A stretch of DNA of 64,000 bases from Vibrio hyugaensis (lineage in GTDB: Bacteria > Pseudomonadota > Gammaproteobacteria > Enterobacterales > Vibrionaceae). Under the pieces are notes generated by a model. The model saw only the letters and a program-made list of their open reading frames with translations. It was not told the DNA's origin and made no database searches. A program made the translations under genes and the position numbers. This document shows, in pieces, positions 52,757-62,821 of this stretch; within the stretch, counting starts at the first letter, position 1, and each line of letters starts with the position of its first letter. The stretch covers positions 2,108,001 through 2,172,000 of the forward strand of contig NZ_CP025794.1 of NCBI RefSeq assembly GCF_002906655.1. Reading direction: 5' to 3'.

Positions 52757-54040
52757 ATGAATGTTCGCGCTGCGGCTGCCAACGTCTTGTATCTTGTCGT
52801 CGACAAGGGCCACTCACTTTCAAGCGCTCTTCCAGCGGCTCAACAAAACGTACGACCACGTGACCACGCTCTTCTACAAGAGATCTGTTACGGCGCTCTA
52901 CGTTACCTCCCTCGCCTAGAAATGATTGCAAACCAGTTGATGGATAAGCCGCTAAAAGGCAAACAACGCGTTTTCCATCACCTGATTTTGGTAGGCATTT
53001 ATCAGCTAAGCTTCATGCGTATTCCTGCGCACGCTGCAGTCGGTGAAACGGTTGAAGGTACCAAAGAGCTGAAAGGTCCTCGTCTACGCGGTCTTATCAA
53101 CGCGGTATTGCGTAACTATCAGCGCAACCAAGAAGAACTAGACCAAATGGCAGTCAGCAACAATGCGGGCAAGTACGGCCACCCAAGCTGGTTACTTAAA
53201 CTGCTGCAAGAAGCTTACCCAGAGCAGTGGGAAAGCATTGTTGAAGCCAACAACCAAAAAGCGCCAATGTGGCTGCGTGTAAACCACCAGCACCACACTC
53301 GTGATGAATACCTAACGCTACTCAAAAATGAAAACATTGATAGCACGCTACACACACAAGCAATGGACGCCCTAAAATTGGCCGCGCCATGCGATGTGAT
53401 GAAACTGCCAGGCTTTGAAAAAGGTTGGGTATCGGTGCAAGATGCGGCAGCACAGCTGTCGATTAACTATCTTGAACCAAAAGATGGCGAGCTGATCCTA
53501 GACTGCTGTGCAGCACCGGGCGGTAAGACGGCGCACATTCTTGAACGTACGTCTGGCAGCGAAGTGGTTGCCATTGACTGCGACGACACACGTCTTAAAC
53601 GTGTGCACGAAAACCTGAAGCGTCTCAACCTTCAGGCAAAAGTGGTTTGCGGCGATGCGCGTAATCCTCAAGAATGGTGGCAAGGCGAACAATTTGATCG
53701 CATTTTGCTGGACGCACCATGTTCTGCAACGGGCGTAATTCGTCGTCACCCAGACATCAAATGGCTACGTCGTGCTGATGATATTGCCGCACTGGCGGAA
53801 CTACAGAGCGAAATTTTTGATGCCATGTGGACGCAACTGAAACCGGGCGGCACCATGGTTTACGCGACTTGCTCAATCACACCACAAGAAAACGTGGAGC
53901 AAGTAAAAGCGTTCTTAGCACGAACTGCGAACGCACAACTAGTGGACTCTGATCCCGAACAACCTGGTCGTCAGATTCTACCAGGTGAAGAAGATATGGA
54001 TGGTTTCTACTACGCAGTGCTAACGAAAAAACACGCGTAA
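52757..54040 (+). CDS. rsmB: 16S rRNA m5C967 methyltransferase
   Basis: The 427-residue protein has an N-terminal NusB-like RNA-binding domain (to about 140) and a C-terminal SAM domain with [10 protein letters not shown] (motif I), [18 protein letters not shown] (motif IV, with cysteine) and YATCSI (motif VI catalytic cysteine). It methylates cytosine 967 of 16S rRNA. Third gene of def-fmt-rsmB, closed by a terminator. Confidence 0.96.
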   Translation: MNVRAAAANVLYLVVDKGHSLSSALPAAQQNVRPRDHALLQEICYGALRYLPRLEMIANQLMDKPLKGKQRVFHHLILVGIYQLSFMRIPAHAAVGETVEGTKELKGPRLRGLINAVLRNYQRNQEELDQMAVSNNAGKYGHPSWLLKLLQEAYPEQWESIVEANNQKAPMWLRVNHQHHTRDEYLTLLKNENIDSTLHTQAMDALKLAAPCDVMKLPGFEKGWVSVQDAAAQLSINYLEPKDGELILDCCAAPGGKTAHILERTSGSEVVAIDCDDTRLKRVHENLKRLNLQAKVVCGDARNPQEWWQGEQFDRILLDAPCSATGVIRRHPDIKWLRRADDIAALAELQSEIFDAMWTQLKPGGTMVYATCSITPQENVEQVKAFLARTANAQLVDSDPEQPGRQILPGEEDMDGFYYAVLTKKHA

Positions 54041-54055
54041 CAGCATGCTAAATAG

Positions 54056-54085
54056 GGCGATTGAAGCGAATTCAATCGCCTTTTT
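54056..54085 (+). terminator. Terminator after rsmB
   Basis: GGCGATTGAA and TTCAATCGCC, 10-bp stem with a five-base loop, then TTTTT. The trkA start is only about 20 bases further, so trkA transcription needs read-through or a promoter overlapping the hairpin. Confidence 0.88.
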
Positions 54086-54104
54086 CAGATAACGAGTAAA
54101 GAGT

Positions 54105-55481
54105 ATGAAAATCATTATTCTTGGTGCTGGTCAGGTTGGCGGCACATTGGCAGAAAACCTCGTAGGTGAGAATAACGACATCACCATCGTCGACAAAAAT
54201 GGCGACCGACTGCGAGAGTTACAAGACAAGTACGATCTTCGTGTTGTTAATGGTCACGCGAGCCACCCAGATGTGCTGCACGAAGCGGGCGCACAAGACG
54301 CTGACATGCTCGTTGCGGTGACCAACACCGATGAGACCAATATGGCCGCGTGTCAGGTTGCCTTCACTCTGTACAATACCCCAAACCGTGTTGCACGTAT
54401 TCGCTCTCCAGAATATCTGGCAGAAAAAGAAGCCCTATTTAAATCTGGTGCTATTCCTGTCGATCACCTTATCGCACCAGAAGAGTTGGTAACCAGCTAC
54501 ATCGAACGCCTCATCCAATACCCAGGCGCGTTGCAAGTGGTAAGCTTTGCCGAGCAGAAAGTCAGCCTAGTAGCGGTAAAAGCCTACTACGGTGGCCCTT
54601 TAGTAGGTAATGCTCTGTCTGCCCTGCGTGAGCACATGCCGCACATCGATACTCGTGTTGCTGCGATTTTCCGTCAAGGTCGTCCAATTCGTCCGCAAGG
54701 CACCACCATCATTGAAGCTGATGATGAAGTGTTCTTCGTTGCAGCAAGTAACCATATCCGCTCAGTAATGAGTGAGCTTCAGCGCCTCGAGAAGCCCTAT
54801 CGCCGCATCATGATTGTTGGTGGTGGTAACATCGGTGCGAGCTTAGCCAAACGCCTTGAGCAAACCTACAGCGTCAAACTGATTGAGCGTAACTACCAGC
54901 GTGCAGAAAAACTGTCTGAGCAGCTTGAAAACACCATCGTCTTCTGTGGTGATGCGGCAGACCAAGAACTGCTAACAGAAGAAAACATCGACCAAGTAGA
55001 TGTGTTCATCGCGTTAACCAACGAGGATGAAACCAACATCATGTCTGCGATGTTGGCAAAACGCATGGGCGCAAAGAAAGTGATGGTGCTGATCCAGCGC
55101 GGCGCTTATGTTGACCTAGTGCAAGGCGGTGTGATTGACGTGGCTATCTCACCACAGCAAGCGACGATTTCTGCCCTACTGACGCACGTTCGTCGTGCTG
55201 ACATTGTTAACGTATCTTCTCTGCGTCGTGGCGCGGCAGAAGCGATTGAAGCCGTTGCGCATGGTGACGAAACCACATCCAAGGTGGTAGGTCGCGCGAT
55301 TGGCGATATCAAACTCCCACCAGGAACCACCATTGGTGCTATCGTTCGTGGCGAAGAAGTTCTTATCGCACACGACCGCACTGTCATCGAACAAGATGAC
55401 CACGTCGTGATGTTCCTGGTCGACAAAAAGTACGTACCAGACGTCGAAGCGCTGTTCCAGCCGAGTCCATTCTTCCTCTAG
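54105..55481 (+). CDS. trkA: Trk potassium uptake regulatory subunit TrkA
   Basis: The 458-residue cytoplasmic protein has two tandem RCK units, each with a Rossmann domain ([12 protein letters not shown] at 4-15; [15 protein letters not shown] near 235) and a TrkA-C domain. It binds NAD(H) or ATP and gates TrkH. Length equals E. coli TrkA. trkH follows after nine bases, so both are one operon. Confidence 0.97.
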   Translation: MKIIILGAGQVGGTLAENLVGENNDITIVDKNGDRLRELQDKYDLRVVNGHASHPDVLHEAGAQDADMLVAVTNTDETNMAACQVAFTLYNTPNRVARIRSPEYLAEKEALFKSGAIPVDHLIAPEELVTSYIERLIQYPGALQVVSFAEQKVSLVAVKAYYGGPLVGNALSALREHMPHIDTRVAAIFRQGRPIRPQGTTIIEADDEVFFVAASNHIRSVMSELQRLEKPYRRIMIVGGGNIGASLAKRLEQTYSVKLIERNYQRAEKLSEQLENTIVFCGDAADQELLTEENIDQVDVFIALTNEDETNIMSAMLAKRMGAKKVMVLIQRGAYVDLVQGGVIDVAISPQQATISALLTHVRRADIVNVSSLRRGAAEAIEAVAHGDETTSKVVGRAIGDIKLPPGTTIGAIVRGEEVLIAHDRTVIEQDDHVVMFLVDKKYVPDVEALFQPSPFFL

Positions 55482-55490
55482 GATTTTCCT

Positions 55491-56936
55491 ATGGTCAACT
55501 TACGTCCCGTACTGTTTGTTATCGGGCTGGTTTTATCCAAACTGGCCCTTTTTATGTACGTGCCGACTTTGGTCGCGTTTTTCACAGGTACAGGCGGATT
55601 CCTCGATTTCGCCCAAGCCGTTGTGATCACCCACCTAGCCGCATTCATCTGTTTGACGATTGGTCGAACCGCTAAATTCAAGCTCAGTGTTCGCGATATG
55701 TTCCTCATTACCAGTTTGGTGTGGACCATCGCCAGTGCCTTTGCAGCATTACCATTCGTATTCATCAACCACATTAGCTTTACCGACGCCTACTTCGAAA
55801 CCATGTCTGGCATCACGACAACCGGTTCTACAGTGCTCAGTGGCTTAGACAACATGGCTCCGAGCATCTTATTGTGGCGATCTATCTTGCAGTGGCTTGG
55901 GGGCATTGGCTTTATCGTAATGGCGGTTGCCATCCTACCAATGCTTAACGTCGGTGGTATGAAACTGTTCCAAACCGAATCGTCTGATTGGTCAGACAAA
56001 AGTAGTCCAAGAGCCAAGACCGTCGCGAAGAACATCGTATTGGTGTATTTGATGCTGACAGGCTTGTGTATTGTGGGTTATTTGCTGACTGGCATGAACC
56101 TGTTTGAAGCCATCAACCACGCCTTCACCACCCTATCTACGGGCGGTTACTCAACATCAGATGGTTCAATGAACCACTTCTCTAATGGCGCACATTGGGT
56201 GGCCACCACCTTTATGTTCCTTGGTGGTCTGCCATTCCTATTGTTTGTTGCCGCGTTACGTAAACGCAGTGTCGAAGTCTTAATACGAGACGCCCAAGTG
56301 CGCGGTTTTGCCTACTTGTTTTTGTTCTCAAGTCTCGTGGTTTCTGCTTGGCTCGTGCTTCGTGATGGTTACACCATTTTGGATGCACTGCGTGTATCCA
56401 TGTTCAACATCGTCTCTGTCGTTACGACCACTGGCTTTGGTCTAGAAGACTTCACCGCATGGGGCGCCCTCCCAACGACACTGTTTGCCTTCTTAATGAT
56501 GGCAGGTGCATGTTCGGGCTCGACCTCAGGAGGGATTAAAATCTTCCGCTTCCAGATCGCGATGACGCTACTTAACAAGCAAATCATGAAGCTGATTCAC
56601 CCATCTGGCGTATTCGTTCAACGTTATAACCAACGCCCAGTGAACGACGATATTGTTCGCTCAGTGGTGGCATTTGGCTTGATGTTCTTTATTACCATTA
56701 TCTTCATCGCTGGCTGTTTAAGTGCGCTTGGCCTAGATCCTGTGACCAGTATTTCTGGTTCGATTACTGCGGTAGCAAACGTAGGTCCTGGCATGGGTAG
56801 CGTGATTGGCCCAACAGGTAACTTTGCGCCTTTACCAGACACAGCGAAATGGCTCCTAAGCTTTGGTATGTTAATGGGACGCTTAGAAATTTTGACTATT
56901 CTTGTACTGTTCTTCCCGGCGTTTTGGCGTAGATAA
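55491..56936 (+). CDS. trkH: Potassium uptake channel subunit TrkH
   Basis: The 481-residue inner-membrane protein carries four membrane-pore-membrane repeats with selectivity-filter glycines (SGITTTGSTVL, TLSTGGYSTSDGS, VVTTTGFGLEDF, AVANVGPGMGSVIG). With TrkA it imports potassium. The intramembrane loop segment ACSGSTSGGIKIFR is typical. The start at 55491 is nine bases after trkA. Confidence 0.97.
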   Translation: MVNLRPVLFVIGLVLSKLALFMYVPTLVAFFTGTGGFLDFAQAVVITHLAAFICLTIGRTAKFKLSVRDMFLITSLVWTIASAFAALPFVFINHISFTDAYFETMSGITTTGSTVLSGLDNMAPSILLWRSILQWLGGIGFIVMAVAILPMLNVGGMKLFQTESSDWSDKSSPRAKTVAKNIVLVYLMLTGLCIVGYLLTGMNLFEAINHAFTTLSTGGYSTSDGSMNHFSNGAHWVATTFMFLGGLPFLLFVAALRKRSVEVLIRDAQVRGFAYLFLFSSLVVSAWLVLRDGYTILDALRVSMFNIVSVVTTTGFGLEDFTAWGALPTTLFAFLMMAGACSGSTSGGIKIFRFQIAMTLLNKQIMKLIHPSGVFVQRYNQRPVNDDIVRSVVAFGLMFFITIIFIAGCLSALGLDPVTSISGSITAVANVGPGMGSVIGPTGNFAPLPDTAKWLLSFGMLMGRLEILTILVLFFPAFWRR

Positions 56937-56962
56937 ACAGACTTAAAATAAAAGGTATAACA

Positions 56963-57598
56963 ATGAAAACATGGATCACTCTGGCTACCCTACTAGCCAC
57001 TTCATCCGTTTACGCTGCAGAAGTCGTGAAGCTTGCGGATGGGCGCGAAGTAAAACTGAACGACGACTTCACGTGGGAATATGTCGTAAATAAAACAGCA
57101 CCAAAGGCCGCAGAAACCACACTAGAAAAAGTTGAAGCGGTAGAAGCGGCGGCAGTGGTAGCCTCGACAACAGCCGTAGCAACAGTAGCTGCACCAGACA
57201 CAACAGCAGAGATAGCGACGATTCCAGTTGTGAACAAGAAAGTCGGAACCACCGTTGTTGTAAACGCGAAGAAGCCAACCATGCAGCTGTCTGATTCAGG
57301 TGTGGATGTATTGATTGGCTCGGCGAGCTATGAAGATGGTGAACTGATTTTCCCAACTTCTATCACTAACCAAAGCTCACAATCAGTGATTCAGGTAGAA
57401 GTGGAAGTACAGGTATTCGATATGGCTGGCAAACAATTGGCGAAAGAAAACATCACGGTTTGGCAATCTATCAAACGCATGGCAGATACCTACCTTCGCC
57501 CACAACAGGCCGAGCAAGGTAAAACAATTAAATTGGCAGTGCCACAGTCGCAGCAGTACCAGTTCTCTGCAGAAGTATTAGAAGTGAAAACTCGCTAA
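56963..57598 (+). CDS. Exported protein, DUF3157-like
   Basis: The 211-residue product has a signal peptide (MKTWITLATLLATSSVYA), then VVKLADGREVKLNDDFTWEYV, which I associate with the DUF3157 family of vibrios. An alanine/valine/threonine-rich low-complexity linker (about 45-90) follows, then a beta-sandwich-like domain (about 105-210) containing VIQVEVEVQVFDMAGKQL. It follows trkH by 26 bases and may be co-transcribed, but a potassium link is only positional. Confidence 0.82.
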   Translation: MKTWITLATLLATSSVYAAEVVKLADGREVKLNDDFTWEYVVNKTAPKAAETTLEKVEAVEAAAVVASTTAVATVAAPDTTAEIATIPVVNKKVGTTVVVNAKKPTMQLSDSGVDVLIGSASYEDGELIFPTSITNQSSQSVIQVEVEVQVFDMAGKQLAKENITVWQSIKRMADTYLRPQQAEQGKTIKLAVPQSQQYQFSAEVLEVKTR

Positions 57599-57611
57599 TA
57601 TATGGCACATC

Positions 57612-57654
57612 ACTTTGTCGAGTTTATCTTTATGTTAGATAGGCTCGACAAAGT
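57612..57654. repeat. Inverted repeat at convergent gene ends
   Basis: ACTTTGTCGAG (57612-57622) pairs with CTCGACAAAGT (57644-57654); the right arm lies inside the last codons of trhA. Could serve as a T-less terminator for both convergent genes. Confidence 0.6.
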
Positions 57655-58288
57655 AATAAATCGCGAAGAAGTGACAGACACAACCCGCCAACACAAAGCC
57701 ATGCCAAATCGCGTGATTAAAAGGAATTCGTTTGGCAACGTAGAAAATCACCCCTATTGAATACACCAAACCACCAGCAGCCAGCAACGTTAAACCACCG
57801 ATATCTAGGTTAATCGCTAACTGATAGATCACAATCAGTGACAACCAGCCCATCACTAAGTACGTCATCAAAGACAGCTTTTTAAACCGATACACAAATG
57901 CGACTTTCATGATGATACCGATCAGAGCAATGGTCCAAATCACAATCATCAACCCAATTGCTAGTGGCGTACGTAGGCTCACTAATAAAAATGGCGTATA
58001 GCTACCTGCAATCAGTAGATAAATAGCGCAGTGGTCAAACGTTTTTAGCCAGCGTTTGGCTTTCGGATATGGGATCGCATGGTAAAGCGTGGATGCCAGA
58101 AACAAGACAATCATACTCGAGCCGTAGATCGCCATACTGGTAATGGTCAGCGCATCCGCTTGATGATCGAAAGCCTTGATGAGAAGCAGAACCAAGCCAA
58201 CAATGCCGAAGATCATTCCAATACCATGAGTAATGGAGTTGGCCAGTTCTTCGCCCTGACTGTATTGTGCTTTCTGAGGTGAGGACAT
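57635..58288 (-). CDS. trhA: Hemolysin III / PAQR family membrane protein TrhA
   Basis: The 217-residue protein (start ATG 58288) has seven membrane helices and the conserved zinc-type residues of the family ([61 protein letters not shown]). E. coli TrhA/YqfA takes part in membrane energy and fatty-acid homeostasis. True haemolytic activity is doubtful despite the family name. The 16-codon upstream extension is rejected by family length. Confidence 0.9.
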   Translation of the reverse strand: MSSPQKAQYSQGEELANSITHGIGMIFGIVGLVLLLIKAFDHQADALTITSMAIYGSSMIVLFLASTLYHAIPYPKAKRWLKTFDHCAIYLLIAGSYTPFLLVSLRTPLAIGLMIVIWTIALIGIIMKVAFVYRFKKLSLMTYLVMGWLSLIVIYQLAINLDIGGLTLLAAGGLVYSIGVIFYVAKRIPFNHAIWHGFVLAGCVCHFFAIYYFVEPI

Positions 58289-58360
58289 GAACGCGCCTAT
58301 ACTAGAGTTTTGAATATTCACTCTAGTATGGCACATTAGGCTTACACGTGTAAGCTTAAA

Positions 58361-59167
58361 TTAGGACTCGTGCGCTGCGGTAGTTTGATCAAGATAGTTG
58401 AGCACTAATGAGCCAACATCATCCAATTTAGTATTGATTGGGATACTCAACTCACGTTTTAATTTCCCACTGCCGAGTAGGCTAGCTAACATGCCACGAG
58501 CACCACTACGAGTCCGATCAACTTCAAACCATAACTTCAGGTTTGTCTCGTCGCGGTGAGCAACAAACTCCAATTCTCGCCATACTCCGTGATATGGGCC
58601 GTCGGTTGGCACCATTTCAAACTCTTGCACAAATGGGAGGTCAAAGCCTTTCACTTCTTCGCACTCAACTTGTCGAATGCGCAAACCTTGCGATTCAAAA
58701 GCAGACAAAATGGCATCCATAAGTGGGTCGGGTCTAACAGTGAGAATGTCTTTGTCGGTTGGATCTAGTGCCATGGCGACGTCTAAGCCAGTTTCAAGCC
58801 AGACTTGGGCATCACCAATAGTGACAGGTGTGTTCCATGGTACGTCGAGCTTCACGTCAAAGGTGCGCTCTTCACCAGGGTGAATGGTAAATGCATAAGG
58901 GAGGTTCCACTTCGCCAAAACATGAGTCTGCAGCACTCTTCGCATACTCTGTCCTTCACGAGCACCACGATCATCTGGGGCTTCTGCGATATAACGACAG
59001 CAAAGTTTGAGATCGATATTGTCGATCGCTTGCTCTGTCGCTCCACCATAGACATGGATAGAAACATCCACGCTCTGGCCGGGATATAGCACATCTTGAT
59101 TCAGGACCGAGTCGACCTTAGCACTACCGATCCCAAAACTTGCCAGTGTCTTCTTCAAAAATGACAT
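58361..59167 (-). CDS. Spo0M-like arrestin-fold protein
   Basis: The 268-residue protein starts at the ATG at 59167, preceded by AAGGAGGTG; an upstream GTG at 59173 overlaps that site. MSFLKKTLASFGIGSAKVDSVL, YPGQSVDVSIHVYGG and WNTPVTIGDAQVWLETGLDVAMALDPTDKDIL identify the Spo0M (SpoOM) family, which folds like arrestins. In Bacillus it affects sporulation and cell-cycle control; in Vibrio its role is unknown. Single gene, co-oriented with trhA. Confidence 0.9.
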   Translation of the reverse strand: MSFLKKTLASFGIGSAKVDSVLNQDVLYPGQSVDVSIHVYGGATEQAIDNIDLKLCCRYIAEAPDDRGAREGQSMRRVLQTHVLAKWNLPYAFTIHPGEERTFDVKLDVPWNTPVTIGDAQVWLETGLDVAMALDPTDKDILTVRPDPLMDAILSAFESQGLRIRQVECEEVKGFDLPFVQEFEMVPTDGPYHGVWRELEFVAHRDETNLKLWFEVDRTRSGARGMLASLLGSGKLKRELSIPINTKLDDVGSLVLNYLDQTTAAHES

Positions 59168-59462
59168 ATGCACCTCCTTCGTAGAATTCTCATACTACTA
59201 CTGCTGATCATGGGATCAAAACAAATTTCACCTTGTTCTAAGCTCAAAAACGATAAAATCCATACAATTCAACTGTTCAACTATCGACCAATTATGGCAG
59301 GAGTGCTAACCTATACACGATATGCATGCATATCATTATTCCTGATTCATTATTTGGATTGGCGAAAGCCAGAAGAGCCACCCTTCAAGCAGTTGAAGCT
59401 CAACTCATAGTGACTCAGGCCATTACATCGGCAATGGATATGCCTGGCAGTTAGGTATCTAA

Positions 59463-59630
59463 ATGCGCCCAACAATAGTCAGGTTCGCACACACTAATCG
59501 TAGTGCAATGCGCCGTCGCAGTGGTTTTACTGCTGCGCCAAAGGCAAAACAAGTTGCGCCAACAATGACTCTGGTTGAGAAGACAGCGATTATGCCAAGT
59601 GTTCCAAACAAAGTTATTAAAGCAGCTTAA
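59463..59630 (+). CDS. Candidate small basic protein, 55 residues
   Basis: A 55-codon ORF starts MRPTIVRFAHTNRSAMRRRS, is strongly basic at the N terminus (arginines 2, 7, 13, 17-19) and alanine/proline-rich later, and ends in VIKAA. TTAGGT stands eight bases before the ATG, and a strong terminator starts three bases after the stop, which argues for a real transcription unit. No family recognised. The 290 bases between it and the Spo0M gene hold only a doubtful 80-codon frame. Confidence 0.5.
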   Translation: MRPTIVRFAHTNRSAMRRRSGFTAAPKAKQVAPTMTLVEKTAIMPSVPNKVIKAA

Positions 59631-59632
59631 TT

Positions 59633-59662
59633 AAAAAGCGCGGCAGTCACCGCGCTTTTTTC
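59633..59662 (+). terminator. Terminator after the small ORF
   Basis: AAAAAGCGCGG-CAGTCA-CCGCGCTTTTT, near-perfect 11-bp stem with T run. Confidence 0.9.
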
Positions 59663-59752
59663 TTTTCTCTCCGCCCTTTCCTATTTGGTGTTCGCCAAGC
59701 AATTTGATACCTTTAGTAGCAAATAACACCTATAAATTCTGTGGAGAAAGAA

Positions 59753-60019
59753 ATGAAGTGTCATCGTATTGAAGAGCTGCTTGAGCTACTAGAACCAGAG
59801 TGGCATAAAGATCAAGAAATGAACCTGCTACAGTTCATCGTTAAACTGGCAAACGAAGCGGGTTATGAAGGCAAATTGGAAGATCTGACTGATGATGTGT
59901 TGATCTACCACCTCAAAATGCGCAATAGCAGCAAAGACGAAATGATCCCAGGTCTAAAGAAAGACCAAGAAGATGACTTTAAAACCGCCATCCTTCGCGC
60001 TCGCGGCATCATCAAGTAA
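59753..60019 (+). CDS. yihD: YihD family protein (DUF1040)
   Basis: The 88-residue protein aligns with E. coli YihD from [17 protein letters not shown] to [13 protein letters not shown], including [13 protein letters not shown]. Its function is unknown. GGAG lies about eight bases before the ATG at 59753; the four codons before it are dropped on family grounds. It is a single gene with a terminator, near ccoG, srkA and dsbA, as yihD, srkA (yihE) and dsbA cluster in E. coli. Confidence 0.93.
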   Translation: MKCHRIEELLELLEPEWHKDQEMNLLQFIVKLANEAGYEGKLEDLTDDVLIYHLKMRNSSKDEMIPGLKKDQEDDFKTAILRARGIIK

Positions 60020-60042
60020 ACGGCTCAACACCCAATACTGAT

Positions 60043-60071
60043 AAGCGACTCATTTGAGTCGCTTTTTTTAT
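60043..60071 (+). terminator. Terminator after yihD
   Basis: AAGCGACTCA-TT-TGAGTCGCTT followed by TTTTT. Confidence 0.92.
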
Positions 60072-60329
60072 AACTAAATCAACCAGTTCGAAAAGCCATT
60101 TATAACTGTTCAGCCATTTATCAGGTTAATTGTACTGACTTTTGTTGTTAAACGTTGACAGTGTTAAAGAAACGGAATTGTTATTGATTGTATAATCGCC
60201 GTTCATCAGTATTTACTAAAATAATTATGCCCAGTCATGATTCACCGTCTGGGCAAAACAGCAATGTCATTGAGCGTCATCAATAGAAATGTCGCCGCAC
60301 ATTATAAGAGCCGAAAGAAGGAAGCGTTC

Positions 60330-61751
60330 ATGAGTCAGGATAAGATCGATATCAAAGATGTGACTCCCAAAACCTTTAATCCCAAAACCCACAAAGGGAA
60401 TGGGGACCGTTTCAACCCAAGTAATCGTATCTATGTGCGTGAGAGCAAAGGCACCTTTCAAAAGCTACGCCGTTATGGTGGTTGGTTTTTGTTGTTGCTA
60501 TTTGCATTGGTTCCGTGGATTCCTTACGGAGAGCGCCAAGCCATTTTGCTGGATATCGGAAACCAGCAGTTCAACTTTTTCGGCACCACTCTGTACCCTC
60601 AAGATCTCACCCTGCTCGCCCTGCTGTTTGTGATTTCCGCTTTTGGGTTATTCTTCATCACCACCTTTTTAGGTCGGGTTTGGTGTGGCTATCTGTGCCC
60701 ACAAACCGTGTGGACCTTCATGTATATCTGGTTTGAAGAAAAGCTAGAAGGCAGCGCCAATAAACGCCGTAAACAAGATTCCAATAAGTTGACCACCAAT
60801 TTAGCGATACGCAAAACCCTCAAACATATCGCGTGGTTTGCGATAGCCCTTGCGACAGGTTTCACCTTTGTTGGTTACTTCGTACCGATGAAACAGTTGG
60901 TTATCGACTTCTTTACTTTCAATGCTAACTTCTGGCCAGTGTTCTGGGTGATGTTCTTCGCAATTTGTACTTACGGTAATGCAGGTTGGATGCGCTCTAT
61001 CATGTGTATTCACATGTGTCCTTATGCACGCTTTCAATCCGCCATGTTCGACAAAGACACCTTCATTGTTGGTTACGATACCAAACGCGGAGAAAAGCGA
61101 GGTCCTCGCTCACGTAAAGCAGACCATAAACAAATGGGGCTCGGTGACTGTATCGACTGTGATTTGTGTGTTCAGGTCTGTCCAACTGGCATTGATATTC
61201 GCGATGGCTTGCAATATGAGTGCATTAACTGTGGTGCATGTATTGACGCCTGTGACAAAACCATGGAACGCATGGGTTATGAAAAGGGTCTGATCAACTA
61301 CACCACAGAACACCGCCTCTCAGGCAAGAGTACAAAGGTCATGCGTCCCAAACTGCTTGGTTATGGTGCAGTATTATTGGTGATGATTGGCTTGTTCTTC
61401 CTCCAAGTCGCATCCGTTGACCCGGCAGGCATGAGTGTACTGCGTGATCGTAATCAGTTGTTCCGCGTTAATAGCTCAGGTGAAGTGGAAAACACCTATA
61501 CCCTCAAAGTGATCAACAAAACCCAACAAGTTCAAAAGTATGACTTAAACGTGGAAGGCTTGAGTGATGTCAGTTGGTATGGCAAACAAACGATTCAAGT
61601 TGAACCTGGAGAAGTCTTGAACTTACCAATGAGTCTTGGCGTTGATCCTGACACGCTAAACTCCGCGATTACGACAATTCAGTTTATACTCACCGATAAG
61701 AGCAACGAATTCACTATCGAAGTAGAAAGCCGATTCATCAAGAAGCTATAA
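60330..61751 (+). CDS. ccoG: Cytochrome c oxidase accessory protein CcoG/RdxA
   Basis: The 473-residue inner-membrane iron-sulfur protein supports copper delivery to cbb3-type cytochrome oxidase. It has about five membrane helices, VWCGYLCPQTVW, and a two-cluster ferredoxin part, CIDCDLCVQVCPTG and CINCGACIDACDK, plus a C-terminal Ig-like domain outside the membrane. AAGGAAG precedes the ATG at 60330; the 31-codon upstream extension is rejected. The 310 bases upstream hold the promoter region and two direct copies of GCCATTTAT near 60092-60121, no gene. Confidence 0.95.
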   Translation: MSQDKIDIKDVTPKTFNPKTHKGNGDRFNPSNRIYVRESKGTFQKLRRYGGWFLLLLFALVPWIPYGERQAILLDIGNQQFNFFGTTLYPQDLTLLALLFVISAFGLFFITTFLGRVWCGYLCPQTVWTFMYIWFEEKLEGSANKRRKQDSNKLTTNLAIRKTLKHIAWFAIALATGFTFVGYFVPMKQLVIDFFTFNANFWPVFWVMFFAICTYGNAGWMRSIMCIHMCPYARFQSAMFDKDTFIVGYDTKRGEKRGPRSRKADHKQMGLGDCIDCDLCVQVCPTGIDIRDGLQYECINCGACIDACDKTMERMGYEKGLINYTTEHRLSGKSTKVMRPKLLGYGAVLLVMIGLFFLQVASVDPAGMSVLRDRNQLFRVNSSGEVENTYTLKVINKTQQVQKYDLNVEGLSDVSWYGKQTIQVEPGEVLNLPMSLGVDPDTLNSAITTIQFILTDKSNEFTIEVESRFIKKL

Positions 61752-61768
61752 CTTCGAAGACCAATGGA

Positions 61769-61793
61769 AAAAGGCTCAGTAATGAGCCTTTTT
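61769..61793 (+). terminator. Terminator of ccoG abutting the srkA start
   Basis: AAAAGGCTCA (61769-61778), loop GTAA, TGAGCCTTTT (61783-61792) with T-rich tail, seven bases before the srkA start at 61800. Confidence 0.85.
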
Positions 61794-61799
61794 ATTTAT

Positions 61800-62786
61800 A
61801 TGTCCCAAGGTACTTTCAACTTTGATGCCCTGACGCCCGACTTTATGTGGTACGCGCTAGAGAGCATCGGTATTCGAGCAGAGTCAGGATTTCTGCCTCT
61901 CAACAGCTATGAAAACCGCGTATACCAATTCACTGACGAAGAACGCCAACGCTACGTAGTAAAATTCTACCGCCCAGAACGTTGGAGCAATGAGCAAATT
62001 CAAGAAGAGCATGATTTCACGCTTGAACTGATCGACAACGAAATTCCCGTCGCCCCACCCGTTCGCATTAATGGTCACACCTTGCATCACTATCAAGGTT
62101 ACAGCTTTGCTTTGTTTGAGAGTGTTGGCGGTCGTCAGTTTGAAGTGGATAACCTCGATCAATTAGAAGGCGTTGGTCGCTTTTTAGGTCGTATTCATAA
62201 AGTGGGAAGCAAACAAGCGTTTCAGCACCGTCCAAGCATTGGTCTACAAGAGTATCTCTACCAACCAAGAGAGATTTTGCAAAACGCCAATATGATCCCA
62301 ATGCATTTGGAAAATAGTTTCTTCAATGATTTAGACATGCTGATCAAATCACTCGAAAACCACTGGCAAGATGGCTTTAAATCCATTCGTCTGCACGGTG
62401 ATTGCCATCCGGGTAACATCTTATGGCGTGATGGGCCAATGTTCGTCGATTTAGATGACTCACGTAATGGCCCAGCGGTGCAAGACTTGTGGATGCTACT
62501 CAATGGTGAACGTCAAGATAAGCTAATGCAATTGGACATTGTTTTAGAAGGTTACCAAGAGTTTTGCGATTTTAACTCGGCAGAATTGAAACTAATCGAG
62601 CCACTTCGCGGTCTACGAATGGTGCACTATATGGCATGGCTAGCAAAACGTTGGCATGACCCGGCATTTCCGCTCGCTTTTCCATGGTTCAATGAGCCAA
62701 AATACTGGGAAGGTCAGGTCCTTGGATTTAAAGAGCAGATTGCCAACTTAGAAGAAGCACCACTGTCTTTAATGCCTCAATGGTAA
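61800..62786 (+). CDS. srkA: Stress response kinase A (YihE)
   Basis: The 328-residue protein kinase-like enzyme matches E. coli SrkA: FLPLNSYENRVYQF (nucleotide loop), VVKFYRPERW (lysine), RLHGDCHPGNILW (Brenner motif catalytic aspartate) and FVDLDDSRNGP (metal aspartate). SrkA protects cells in stationary phase, probably by countering MazEF-type death signals. The start MSQGTFNFDALTPDFM fits the family but has no ribosome site; in-frame ATGs at 61764 and 61782 lie in or before the ccoG terminator hairpin. dsbA follows after 35 bases, as in E. coli. Confidence 0.93.
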   Translation: MSQGTFNFDALTPDFMWYALESIGIRAESGFLPLNSYENRVYQFTDEERQRYVVKFYRPERWSNEQIQEEHDFTLELIDNEIPVAPPVRINGHTLHHYQGYSFALFESVGGRQFEVDNLDQLEGVGRFLGRIHKVGSKQAFQHRPSIGLQEYLYQPREILQNANMIPMHLENSFFNDLDMLIKSLENHWQDGFKSIRLHGDCHPGNILWRDGPMFVDLDDSRNGPAVQDLWMLLNGERQDKLMQLDIVLEGYQEFCDFNSAELKLIEPLRGLRMVHYMAWLAKRWHDPAFPLAFPWFNEPKYWEGQVLGFKEQIANLEEAPLSLMPQW

Positions 62787-62821
62787 GTCGGGCCGAACAA
62801 TTCAAAATGGAGATTATTTAA

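Noticed and set aside
59168..59410. 80-codon plus-strand frame divergent from the Spo0M-like gene
   Set aside because: Its start overlaps the ribosome site of the Spo0M gene on the other strand and its sequence has no recognisable family.
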